This document shows positions 23,935 through 35,130 of a stretch of 64,000 bases of DNA, piece by piece. The notes below the pieces were generated by a model. The model saw nothing but the letters and a program-made list of their open reading frames with translations. It did not search any database and had not been told where the DNA came from. Within the stretch, counting starts at the first letter, position 1. Each line of letters starts with the position of its first letter. This DNA comes from Augochlora pura (lineage: Eukaryota > Arthropoda > Insecta > Hymenoptera > Halictidae): NCBI RefSeq assembly GCF_028453695.1, contig NC_135778.1, forward strand, positions 31,423,214 through 31,487,213, read 5' to 3'. Position numbers and translations under genes: made by a program.

Positions 23935-24501
23935 TTATCCTCGTCCTCTTCCTGCTTGAGATCCTCCTGGTTGATTTTGTTGATTGAGCCAAGGAGCTGA
24001 GCCTGTACCTCTGCCTCTTTGGTTTTGTCCTCTACCACCTCTGCCACGAGCTAAACAAAGTATCATTAGAAATTAAACTACGCTAAAAATAAGATAATAC
24101 ATTTACAGGGAACACTTTTATAAGAAAAAAAAGATTAATATAGAATTATTAGACTTGTATTTAATAAGATTTACTGAACACAGACCTTGAGCACGTAAAA
24201 TAGCAGACTTTCCTCTGCCAGCAGTTCCGGAGCCTTTGCCGCCCGGTCTTTTGAACATCGGCGCATTCTTCAGCATATCTGGCAATATGAGAAATCTCAT
24301 TTTCGATCCTCTAATATAAACATTTTCTAGCTGCGCCTCACGTCCGTCCCTATAAGTTACCGTGATATTTTGCATTTGACAGTTCATATTATCCTCAGCT
24401 TCGATCAATTTGCCCCGGTACACCTCGCCAGTGTTTGTTTCACAGGTTATGATGTGACCCTCCGCTTCGTGGAGTACTTTTATCGGTACTCCGATCGACA
24501 T
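23935..24501 (-). CDS. SmD3: Small nuclear ribonucleoprotein Sm D3
   Basis: Two exons, 24501-24186 and 24050-23935, join in phase 1 (CAAG/CTCGT) to give 143 residues. The start is the ATG of MSIGVPIKVLHEAEGHIITC, although the frame is open for 12 codons further upstream. The Sm fold is complete: Sm1 runs from about 5 to 47 (HEAEGHIITCETNTGEVYRG, EAEDNMNCQM) and Sm2 includes NVYIRGSKMRFLILPDMLKN. The C-terminal tail is RG-rich (ARGRGGRGQNQRGRGTGS), the type symmetrically dimethylated and read by SMN. SmD3 is a core ring subunit of the U1, U2, U4 and U5 snRNPs. The length fits the family. Its 3' end lies about 870 bases upstream of the APC-like ATG exon, in tandem orientation. Confidence 0.97.
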
Positions 24502-26333
24502 TGCGGCGATTTCTGATCGGTTTTTGAATCCTCGCAAACGAAATTTTACTCGATCAAGTCGAGATTTGCTCTTTCACCGATGAAAATGCTTCAATATCGA
24601 AATTCTTACGTATGCACTCTAACCTTGCTTTTCCTGTGGCTCGAAACGTTTACAACAACGTTCCCTTGCAGCTAGCACTTAACGATGTGGAGGGGATGCG
24701 TTTCACGGCTCACGTGAGCAGATTCAATTTCAGAGAAAGAAAAGCGCGCCAACAAACGACGGCCGACTTGTCCACCGAGTGATCAGATGATAATTCAACT
24801 CGACTGACACAAAAAGTATTCTTCCATCGGAAATAACCATTTATTTATTGGCTGTCGAACGGAAAGTAAGTCGAAACGCTTTTTCGAGTGAGTCATTTAC
24901 AAATTGTTAAGAGAACTACGTACCGGTCACAGCGTCTTCTAGGGCGATAAATTTATATATATTTTCTTTTTAAATATACATAAATATAGTCCACTATAGT
25001 TATAAACGTTAAGAACCATCGGCAGAAATGTTTCTTGCGATCAGATAAGAGATTTATAGCAGCTCATTGAGAAGATGCCATTGGAAAATAAAAAATATAT
25101 ATAAGGAGCCAAGAGATTAGAGGGGGTGAGTGGAAAAGGGATGTAGAAATACATACAGTAAAGAGTTCTCGTAAAGCTATATACGAACCTAAAGTGCTTA
25201 AAGCGTTTCAAAAATTGTTAAATCGTAATGACGTTAATATATATATACATACGTAGGTGTGAGTATATACATATTATATATATATTAAACTCGACGTTAC
25301 TCTTTAATCGCTTAATCATACTAATATCAATTGTAATAATTACAAGCATCGTTACGTCCTTACATAGTCAGCCGAGTACGATCTCAATTTTAACACCTAT
25401 TTCTTGAACGTAATTTTTCCCCTCCATTCACTCTGACGTTCATTCCCTCATTGCTTTATTGTTTTCCATTACACTCTTTCTATCCACTCTCTCTTTTCTC
25501 TCACACTCTCCCTACAGCTTTCTCTCTGTGTAGCATACTTTGCTCTGTCATTCTCTTTCACTAGGTAAAATGATAACAGTAATACCCCTAAACGTGTATC
25601 CCATTCTTAGGCGATACAAATTCGGGGTAATCTTGTGTAACTAGCTGATTGAATTGACTTTTTTTAAAAATATTTCAATTCAAATATATTTTAGTTATAA
25701 TTTCTGAACTATTAATATAATTTTGACGTGTCTTTATGAAAGAAAACTTCGAAAAAGTAGATTTAATAGTTTTCTTAAAATAAAAATCGTTACACGAGAC
25801 TTCCACCCTTAAAGGGCTCAAAAACGTGACTTTCAAGTTATCAAAATAGAATGGCTCGTCCAAGAATAAAAATTCAATATTCCTTTCTTTATGAAGTTTG
25901 AATTTGTTTGTATTTGGAAATGGAGCGAGAAAATAGAAGCGATTGATCATGTTCTCTGTACAGGAAACGTACAGTGGCACCAACACTGACATCTGCGGGC
26001 TTCTTAAACTAGATTAATTTATCAAAAATAAAAAATTGAAACTTCGTTTTTCACTGATGGAAGAGACATTCATTTTGAAAGTCCGTGAGGGTGGAGCGGT
26101 TTGGTGTACAAGTTTTGGGGTATTACCGCACCCCGATGGGTCGCGTTACATCTTAGAAAAATATGCTATGCCTAAAATAGGATGAGAGCTTGAAGGCAAC
26201 CGTACTTTTCCCGTCGATATTACGTGACAATCTGGGCGTGTGCGTACCTTCTCCATCATCCCCGACACTCTTCTCTCGAAAAAGGCGCGCGTGAGAACAA
26301 AAATTACTTCTTTTTTTCTTTCGTCGCAACGAA

Positions 26334-26371
26334 ACAATAATAACAACAACAACAACAGCAACAACAACAAC
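26334..26371. repeat. (AAC)n / (AAT)n microsatellite
   Basis: AACAATAAT is followed by AAC units with one AGC interruption. Confidence 0.9.
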
Positions 26372-27102
26372 CGGCATGCAAGCGTGTGGAGGGTGAGGTG
26401 GGAGGAGAAGGGGCGAGACTCTCATAGCCGTCAGGATCTTTCAATATCGGATGCATCAATGAAGAGAAATAAAGCAAAACGAAAAAATAGAAGAGTAGCA
26501 GAACGTCAAATAACAATCGTATGATTTCAATAAACATGGTAGTTATTGTTAATATACAACATGGCGTTGCGTGAAGGACGACGGAAACGGTCCCCAGTCA
26601 TATTTATTTGGAAGTACAAAATGTTCTTCGCAGCCTTGACTCTATGTCCGCTTAAATTACAATGCTTAGTCTGAACGTTCTCGAACAGAAAAAAAATATA
26701 TATATATTTATATTTATAACTATAAACAAAAAAAGAAAAGAGGAAAGGGATCACGTGATATGTGTGTGATCCCGATAGTAGTCATAGCGTGTACGTAAGA
26801 TGATGTAAAAGCGTTCAACAATGTCAATATCCTCGTAGTTCTATTGAAACAATACGATTTTTATTTATAACATTTCCTCGCACGACGATTATTACAAAAA
26901 GTTGAAAAACTGTGACGACCGATAAGTCTCACTCTCTGTACACACATAATATTGTCCCACAAACGTTAATGCTGTAAAGTGTTCTGTTCAAAGTTACGGC
27001 AAAATGGCTACGCGAGTCACCGCCGGTCGACCAGTCATTGTCAGAACTTCAACCTCGCTGTTGTTTTTCCCTTTTCTTTTCTTTACGTTTTTACTCGCCT
27101 AA

Positions 27103-27142
27103 CTCTCTCTCTCTCTCTTTCGCTCGATCTCGCTCTCTCTCC
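27103..27142. repeat. (CT)n-rich tract
   Basis: CTCTCTCTCTCTCTTT, CGCTCGATCT and CGCTCTCTCTCC follow one another. Confidence 0.85.
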
Positions 27143-27179
27143 GACGGATAATGTACAATTTTCACTAAATAAAAAAAAA

Positions 27180-27224
27180 AATATATATATATATTTATAT
27201 AATATATATATTATTTATATATAG
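27180..27224. repeat. (AT)n microsatellite
   Basis: Alternating AT with single T or A interruptions, directly after an A10 run. Confidence 0.9.
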
Positions 27225-27418
27225 AGGAGCATCGATAACGTGATACTGAAATAAGAACGATTTACTTTATTCTATAACGTAATTCGATACAGTACTTTTT
27301 TCTTTTGCGTTTCATTAGAGACTTCGTTTTACTTTTTTTTTGTTTGTTTGTTAATTGTCGCTATCGGCTGTCACACGCAAGTTCAAAAGGGCGAAGGATC
27401 GATATACTCGTTTAAAAA

Positions 27419-27423
27419 ATAAT

Positions 27424-27454
<31 letters not shown>

Positions 27455-27473
27455 ATAATAATAATAATAATAA
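27419..27473. repeat. (AAT)n microsatellite
   Basis: AAT units with two ATT interruptions. Confidence 0.95.
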
Positions 27474-27594
27474 AGAAAGAAAGAAAACGCAAGTATTTCG
27501 AAGACAGCAAAAACGTGTGATGATATACGATTTTCGGCGCGGTGTTTTTCGTCTCTCTCTTTATCTCCCTTTTTACACAACCTCTCCCTCTCTC

Positions 27595-27617
27595 ACGCAC
27601 ACGCACACACACACACC
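27595..27617. repeat. (CA)n microsatellite
   Basis: CACGCACACG followed by a short CA run. Confidence 0.85.
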
Positions 27618-29363
27618 CTTTCTTTCTTTCTATCTTCCTCTCGTTCTCTTTCTCTCCCCCTCCATTAAAGAATTTGCTAAAAACTCAATGACGACTATCA
27701 GATTTTCTATTCATACCATTTTTAACGAAGAGTTTTCTTGGTTTCTTGTGAACAAGATCAAAAGAAAACTGAAAACGAAAAATACATCAGCAGCGATAAA
27801 GTGATTTCGTTGCACGCTCCACGTTAGACTTTTTCCCTGGTTCGTTTAATTTTTATCTTTTTCTCTATCTTCCTTTCGCTTTCTCAACAGAAATGACTCG
27901 TGAAAATTCAAACAAACCTAACTGTGGCAACTGCACACTCACGCACGCACACGCTCACGCATTCTTTCTTGTTCTCTTTCTCTCTCTTTTTTCTCTACGA
28001 GCCCTAATTAAAAAGTTTTCGGACACGCTGGCGAAAACTGAAACTGAATATTGCAACACGGAAGAAAATGGTTAAAAACAGACGGAGAAATGTCTCAATT
28101 ATCCCGAAGAAAATAATAATCGCTCAAAATTGGAGGGCGATAGTCATCCCTTCGTCGAGGGGCCTCTCTCTTGTTAAATGTTTTTCTCAGGCTGGCCTTT
28201 TTTCTTAAGACGTTTCATCGTGTCTTCAGTTTGCACGTGGTACAAGCGAAACTAGCACCAATCTTATTCTTTTTCACATTCTTTCTTTTCTCTCTCTTCC
28301 TCTCACATACGCATACTCTGGCTTTTGTTCTGTTCTTCGCGAGCATATCTAAAATGTACGATTATACACGTAAGAAGGGAAAAAAGAAGAAAAATCGAGA
28401 AAACGACTCGGTTCAACAACACAGCTCCGACTCGAACTGATCCACTACTGAAACCATCAGGAAATATACAAAGAACAAGGACTTCACCTTTGTTTAGTTT
28501 CATTCGTTTAACGGAGATTTGTGAACACGGCGTAAATAATGATTTGCAATATAGTTTGAAACATATTTAATGAGGAATAATGCTGGTTATATTCACGTGA
28601 AATTGGACATAAACACACAGTACTACTTATAGTTCATTGCATTATTTATGAATCAATAGACTAATATACTTAATAATTATTAGACTAATCGTTAACCTAG
28701 GATTGTGATCACCCATCAACGTCAGCCACTACCTAAGCAACATTCCCTTTTTATTTTTTTTTAGTTTTGTAAGTTTTGATAATTACGAAACCAAACAGAA
28801 ATGGTATTTATATAAAATTTGTTTCTGCTTCACGACTCAAAAAACCGCAACTCCCGATGAGACGTCTCGGACAGACTGACCGCACCAAGAATTCGTGAGT
28901 TTCGTTCAGTTTGAAAACAAATTTTTTGTTCCTTTCTCTAAAACTCTCTCCCTATCTCTTACTCTTCCTTTTCTCTCATTCTCTTTTTCTCTCGCTCGCT
29001 CTTATGCAAATTTTGCGTTTAAGTAAATTAATAAACATAATATAGAATAATAATAAACCGTAATAGTTGTACATAATAATAGGTAATAGTAGTGTAGTAA
29101 GCTGGCAGCAGTTAGAACCAAATATATTCTCGATTAAAACTCTCGATAAGATGACAAACTGACATGGCACTGGCATCCGATTTTTCGAAGCATTCGTACA
29201 CGCGGCACGCACTCCAAATGTTCACTTGTTCTATCATTTTTTGTAACTCGTTTCATATTCGTATCCGTTTCTGCGAAAATTTAATTTTTTCTTCATTTTC
29301 CTAACCGCGTATATATATACCGTGTGTTACAAACCAATTTTACTACTCATTCTCTCTCTGTTC

Positions 29364-29382
29364 ATCTCTCTCTCTCTCTCTT
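29364..29382. repeat. (TC)n microsatellite
   Basis: A TC run with TCTCTCTCTG just upstream. Confidence 0.85.
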
Positions 29383-29639
29383 TTGCTCATATGTGTACTT
29401 AGCTATCTTGCTCGTCTTTTTACATTCTCACTAAATCATCTTTCTCTCTTCGTCTCACTCACGCAAGCACGTACACGTATTTCCGCGTCGTTCTCTTTCG
29501 TTCATGAACTCGCATTCACCCGTTTCGCCCCTCGACGTGCAATCAGCTGCCAGATAATTTATCTCGTTTTCTCCGTTTTATATTCTGTTTGTTTATATAG
29601 TTATATAACCATTTTCCCAACGACTACGCACTAAATAGT

Positions 29640-31123
29640 TCAAATTTTTTGCACTTTTTCACCAACAACAACTGGATTGTTGCGCCGAATTTCTTGAGCG
29701 CCCATTTCTCTGTAATCAAACTTGCAGTCGTGCTTGTCACTGTATCGATGCACAGAGCAGAACAGTCCCCCACAACGGCACTCAAATCCTGAAAAATGAT
29801 CGAGAAGATTGTGTAGAGATTTATACACAGCAATTATGGTTTATAGTCATAGGTTCACCTACCGGTCAAACCAACTTTTTTGCGACACACTGCGCAACGA
29901 TTTTTCTTCTTCTTAGATTCTTTGTCAGTCTCTTTGCCATCAAAGCAGTCGTCTGCATCCCCGCTACTCACTGAACCTTCTGCTACTGCTCCACTGCTTA
30001 CGCCTACTTCACTTTCTTGATCTTCCCTGTTTATCTGTCGAAACACAGCAATATTAATAACTAGATTTTTACCAATATAATAAAGTTTTAATATCTCCTT
30101 ACACAGTTTTTCAACGTTATTTATAAACCTTGCAAGTTATCTCATATTTAATTCTTTTTTCTTAAATAGAATCATTAAACAATTGTTTTTATATGTGGTA
30201 CAATCATGAAAGAACTAATTAATAACCTTGTGATAAGTGAATTAAGTTTTTTTTTACATTTATAAACACATTTCTGTTTTCTCTTACTTCATGAAAAAAG
30301 TTTTGAACTTACTAAACTACGGTAATGTAATAATGAACAATGAGCTTTCCAAACATTACTTAAAATAATGGTGTGCCTTAATATGAAAAAAGATTTTACA
30401 TTTATTCGACAATTTCACACATGCAATAAAGAACTACATTATAATGTCCATAGTAAAGTCTTTATGAATGACTCTGAAAATTCATTGATAATAGCAGTTT
30501 TCAATGACTGAATTTTATACACACTTAGTAAGTCTTAATTAATTTGAATGAAAATTGAAAACATTAGTCTGACTTAGCAGTTTTGAAGTCATCAAATAAT
30601 ACATGAAATTTGTAACTCAACCTGCCAATATATGTGTCACAGTAGTATAAAACATGGCTATAGAAATATCTACCTTATTTGTTACCAGAAGACAAAAAAA
30701 ACTCCAAAGATAATTTACTGCATTTATTATGCATAAAGTAACAATCAGTTATAACTATACTTCATTCTAATATCTACAACACTCTTACATTATTTTTTAA
30801 TGCAACTAATGGAGAAATAAAAAGATAGTTAAACTCACTTCTTTGGGGTTGGGTAGATCTGTCGTTGGTTGAGGTATAGTAGGAATGGTAGGTTGGGCTG
30901 TAGTTCCCGTAGCTGCGGGACTACCAAAACCGCTTTGCAACGTGCCAGCGTTACCAGAAACGGTCTGTGATGTCTGTACAGTGGCAGCTGACACAGGAGG
31001 TTGCTGCTTCTTTTTTAGGTTTTCTTTATAACAAAGAGAACAAAGGCCATCTGTGGCTGGTGAGCCATAAAATCCACAGCCGCTGCGGCACAGAGCTTGC
31101 ATTGGATTAGACTCTCGTTCCAT
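29640..31123 (-). CDS. ZFAND6: A20/AN1 zinc-finger protein, ZFAND5/6 type
   Basis: Three exons, 31123-30839, 30034-29863 and 29788-29640, join in phases 0 and 1 to give 201 residues, close to the ~210 of vertebrate ZFAND5 and ZFAND6. The N-terminal A20 finger spans about 8-38 (CRSGCGFYGSP, CSLCYKENLKK). A low-complexity Thr/Pro/Gln linker follows, then an acidic Ser-rich stretch. The C-terminal AN1 finger (about 137-182) has CAVCRKKVGLTGFECRCGG and FCSVHRYSDKHDCKFDYR. Proteins of this type bind ubiquitin through A20 and in vertebrates act in proteasome function and stress responses; I infer the same here. The sequence does not separate ZFAND5 from ZFAND6. A short sequence ending CAG lies just upstream of the ATG, so a 5' UTR intron is likely. 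Confidence 0.95.
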
Positions 31124-32479
31124 TTCTTCTGTTTATCCCAGTAGAACTTTTGCAATCAAACAAGTCCTTGTTTCTTTATTATTTGCAATCACTCGACGAA
31201 TAGCGAGTAGTTGCAATCAGCTAAATGAGGGATAAGTAAGTGTCTCTTGCCACAGCTCGCTCTCTGGTTGCTCCTTCACGACCGCGTGTCACCATATATT
31301 CACCTATCAAAAATCAATTTTCTTTTTAATGTCACACATAAGAAAAAGAAACATTTGTTTGTACATACATTTAATCTATGTATAATCAGTTCACACCATA
31401 TATACGTAACACATATAACAGCCATAATGTGGCTTATACAAATGAAAATAATAGAGATCATTAACAGCTTTACTAATTGAATATTGAAAGCAGTTACCCC
31501 TTATCCTACTTAACAAATTTTGACAGAAATTATTAATAAATGTTTGACAAAAGAAAAATGAAATTGTCTTTAATAAGAATCACCGTTGAAGATTTTCTAA
31601 CGCTTTATCAAACCTCAACTCCTAGTTGTATCAACTACAAACGAGTTGCTCTGATATATTAATGAAAGGAGTAGAAACTTTCCAAAAGACAATGCACATA
31701 AATATACAATCAGAAAGTGCAGTTGCTCACATTTTTATTTCTCTTGGAATACGAGTTGTCATTAGATGTTTAAACACAATAAAAAAACCGTTCGTTCGAC
31801 CAATATCATTACACCAAAAAAGATAGATACTATCTATGGAAGCGCGATTAACTACAACTATAATACTTCAGAAAAAGGGAATTAAATAAGCATAAGAAAT
31901 TTCATATCGAATTTTCACTGGCGCAAAAACAAACATATATATACACACACAAGACAGCCAACACAGAGAATTAGAAATCGTCAGCAGCACAACGATTATC
32001 ACAAAGCAAGGGCCGTTCCCCTCGTGGTGGTCGCTGAGAATGATTCCTCCAAGGGCAAGTAAAGCTCGAGAATCGGGAATGAGAAGAGAGAAAAACAGTG
32101 GACGGGGTAGTGCGAGAAAAAGGGGAAGAAGGCAGACGAGGAGAAAGAAATCTGCGGGAACGGGAGAGTTTCGAGCGCGACGTATCATCGGCACAACCGA
32201 CTCGATTTTCCCGTTCGAACGCGATAAAGTCCCATTGCAAGAGGCGTGATCGGGAAACGTGATATTACTCACTTTCCAACACGCAGTCGTGTCGCAACCA
32301 ATGCACAACATGGAGTAAGAATTGGTTCGAGGCATTTAAGTGGGTTCCCCGTGTATCCTTATCGCGATGTTAGACGACGTGCCATCGATAGCGAAGAGCC
32401 GTCGTTCGGGAGAGTCTCTCCTTCAAGCCCTGGTTCGTGAATCTCGGCGCAATTCGCCTGGCCACTAAATGCGCGCGTT

Positions 32480-32810
32480 CGCTTTGTCTCCCGATGCTCT
32501 TCGCAGCAAGCTAAAACGAAACGTTACCAAATAGCTCTCCCTTTCTCTGTTTCTTTCTCTCGCGCGCGCCCGTGCTCGCTCTTGCAGTCTCTCTCTCGCT
32601 CTTTGTGTGCAACTTCGCGCTCGAGCGCTCGATATTACTTCAATCCGAGGAACCTGCAAGGACGGAGGAGAAACAACGATAACGACGACGACGGCCGAAT
32701 GTTTTCATGATGGCGATCGCACGGATCTGCTACCTTTGGGCGGACGCGCAACCAACTGCGACACAGCGCGCGACTCCGCTCGCAGCGCACCACAGCGGCA
32801 AGGTTAGGAC
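32480..32810. promoter_or_regulatory. GC-rich promoter-like block
   Basis: A CpG-dense block holds CGCGCGCGCCCG, repeated CTCTCTCGCTC and GACGACGACGGCC within otherwise AT-rich DNA, about 1.4-1.7 kb upstream of the ZFAND start codon. Direction cannot be decided from sequence. A plus-strand open frame here is low complexity. Confidence 0.35.
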
Positions 32811-33472
32811 ACACAGCTTCGATGAAATAAATCGTTTAATTAGCAAATTACTTTATTTCTTTTTCTTTATTCAATTAACGACATAGACACACTATTCCAC
32901 ATACAACAGAAATAGAATTCGCGAGATAGTATCTGTACGATTCAGATGTCTTGGAAGATTACAAATGATACACATTATGATATTTTTCCAAACTAGATGG
33001 ACAAAATTATTGTATCACAGTACAATGGTACAAATAGTTGTAATTTGCGACCAAAATACATTTCTTGAACTTCATAATGTTCCTTTTTTTAATTTTATTA
33101 ACGATATTCCAGATATTCAAAATTTGCATAGTTTTTATTTTTTAAAGAACTTTTTGCTTCAACTTAATATTATAAAGACAGAATCATAAAATTGTATATG
33201 TAATTAATTATTTTAATTGTTTATAAGAAACCATCAACATGCGGCTTTATGTTGTGACATACGTGGCTTTGTATTATATTGTTATATACGTAAATAAAAA
33301 TATTTCAGATATTTATGTACGACATACGGATATTATAACCTGTGTACAACCAGTGGAAGATTTATGATAAGTTAAATTGATATCTTTCTATTTCCTTTTT
33401 AGGCAACGTGTTTGTAGAAGACAGGTGTGTCTTTTACAAAAATAGAACAGCAGAAATGCTATTAAACATACT

Positions 33473-33720
33473 AGGTGTCCCAAAAAATGTTATAAACCTT
33501 TGAAAGTGGTATTTTCTGAGGACTTATGTAGAAACTCCTTAACGAAAATGTTCTCCGCGGCTTTGTTAACGAGTTATTAATGAAAAACATTGACCAATCA
33601 GTGAGCAAATACATAGAACTGGCCGTGACGACGAGGCGGCCAGCTGGACGCGACGGGTAGAAGTTTACGTTCAGGCTTTGTACCGTGCTCGAAATTTGTA
33701 CAAGTCAGCATACATGAAAC
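33473..33720. mobile_element. Possible fragment of a DNA transposon
   Basis: AGGTGTCCCAAAAAATGTTA resembles the GTGTCCCAAAA ends seen in many insect mariner-like and other DNA elements. It is followed by a sharply GC-richer block (CTGGCCGTGACGACGAGG, CGGCCAGCTGGACGCGACGG) inside very AT-rich DNA. No matching inverted end was found nearby, so this is a one-sided or decayed copy. Confidence 0.35.
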
Positions 33721-35115
33721 TTGCATATTTTTTTAGCCCTTCTTCTAAAATGCCTAAAGAGTATTCATGACAACCGTTTGAATTTGTTTGTGTCTGTAGC
33801 GCTTCATATGTACCGCATGAAATTTTTGTGCGATGTTAACTAAATGTTAAGAATAAATAGCCACGAGTCTACAAGCAAACTTTCATTTTCATACGTCGTT
33901 ATCAACGAAAAGAGTACGCATTGTAAAAATAAAATAAAAATTTTATTAAACCTTCATCTTTGATAGGAAACAATTGAAAATTGCTTATAGAAAACGATAT
34001 ATTATCGGCCATCATACCAATCTTCCACAGTTCAATCCAAGTATTAAGATCAGAGTAACATTATAATTATAAAATTCATAATTATTTTTGTGTGATGGGT
34101 GCAAGGGGTTCACTCCAGTGATGCTACGAGTTCAGGAAAATGTGATATCACGGTATGTGCACTGAACTTCGAATGCATCTTATAAAACAATAGGTTCTTT
34201 TCAAGGTCACAAATTCATTTAACCATAAAAATAATCACAGTATGGAATACGTGGTCAGTGTTTACTAAATAGTGCAGTGACAGTGAATATTAGATTAACC
34301 AGCACGGAAGTATTTTCCTATTCGTTACCGTAGTATACAGATCAGCTGTGCAGTTCATCTTACATTGTACGAGGTCAACGCATCGACCCCCTGACAGAGT
34401 TTTGAGCATCAAATGAATTTATAACTAAATAGTTATGTTCTGTATTACTTTTCCATTACTTTCTATTGCTTTACATTTCTTGAATAAGAATACATTTTTC
34501 GTAATTTGACTGGGTTATATCTATTAGCAGTCTACGAATCTTTATGATTTTATAACACGTGTAGATTTTCCAAATTCAAGAAAACATATAAATTAACAAG
34601 ATCTAATAGCATTTTTATTTTCTCTTAGTAATAGATAATATTTTTCGTTAACAGCTCTTTAATAAAGCTTTGGAGGGATTTTTGCTAAATAAGATTTTTC
34701 AAATTCATGACTGAATTCTGTAATAAAAGAACAACTTGTGCAAAAAATATTCAATAACTACGATAAACAATAAAAACATATATTAAAAATTAAATTTGTA
34801 TTAAAAAAAAATTGATACAAAATATAATTCATTTTAGTCAAAAATTGCCGCTTTCTGTACTATTGTTCAACAGAATAATAATTTTTGATGGATTCATAGG
34901 AACTACTGCTAATGAGAAATATATTTAATTTTAATGATAACATGAACGTTTTTAATTAATTGACATTTATACATACAATAACAAAACGCAATTAAAACTA
35001 TTAAATATATTATACACACTTTAAATATTATGGAATCAAAGACATAGTTCTTCTCTTCTACACTAAAACGTCAAAAATTTAAGTTAAAGTTCCAATTTAT
35101 TATACATGATGCGAT

Positions 35116-35130
35116 ATATATATATATATG
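35116..35130. repeat. Short (TA)n run
   Basis: About seven TA units. Confidence 0.85.

Larger units (their letters stand above)
24502..29639. other. Microsatellite-rich non-coding stretch, perhaps the long 3' UTR of the ZFAND gene
   Basis: I see no convincing coding exon. The region is packed with simple repeats (CT, CA, AT, AAC, AAT; listed separately) and long pyrimidine-rich runs on the plus strand. On the minus strand an overlapping AATAAATAAA lies near 24842-24851, just beyond the SmD3 promoter. Transcription from the ZFAND gene could run about 4.8 kb to that signal. Many open frames here are low-complexity artefacts of these repeats. Confidence 0.4.

Noticed and set aside
26146..26537. 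Several overlapping frames with poly-Leu, poly-Asn or poly-Cys
   Set aside because: They are translations of the (AAC)n repeat on both strands and not genes.
27355..27804. 149-codon plus-strand frame with poly-Asn and Thr-His runs
   Set aside because: It is built from (AAT)n and (CA)n microsatellites; no domain.
32040..32335. Arg/Lys-rich plus-strand and minus-strand frames near 32.1-32.3 kb
   Set aside because: Low-complexity frames in a purine-rich block, more likely non-coding 5' exon sequence of the ZFAND gene.
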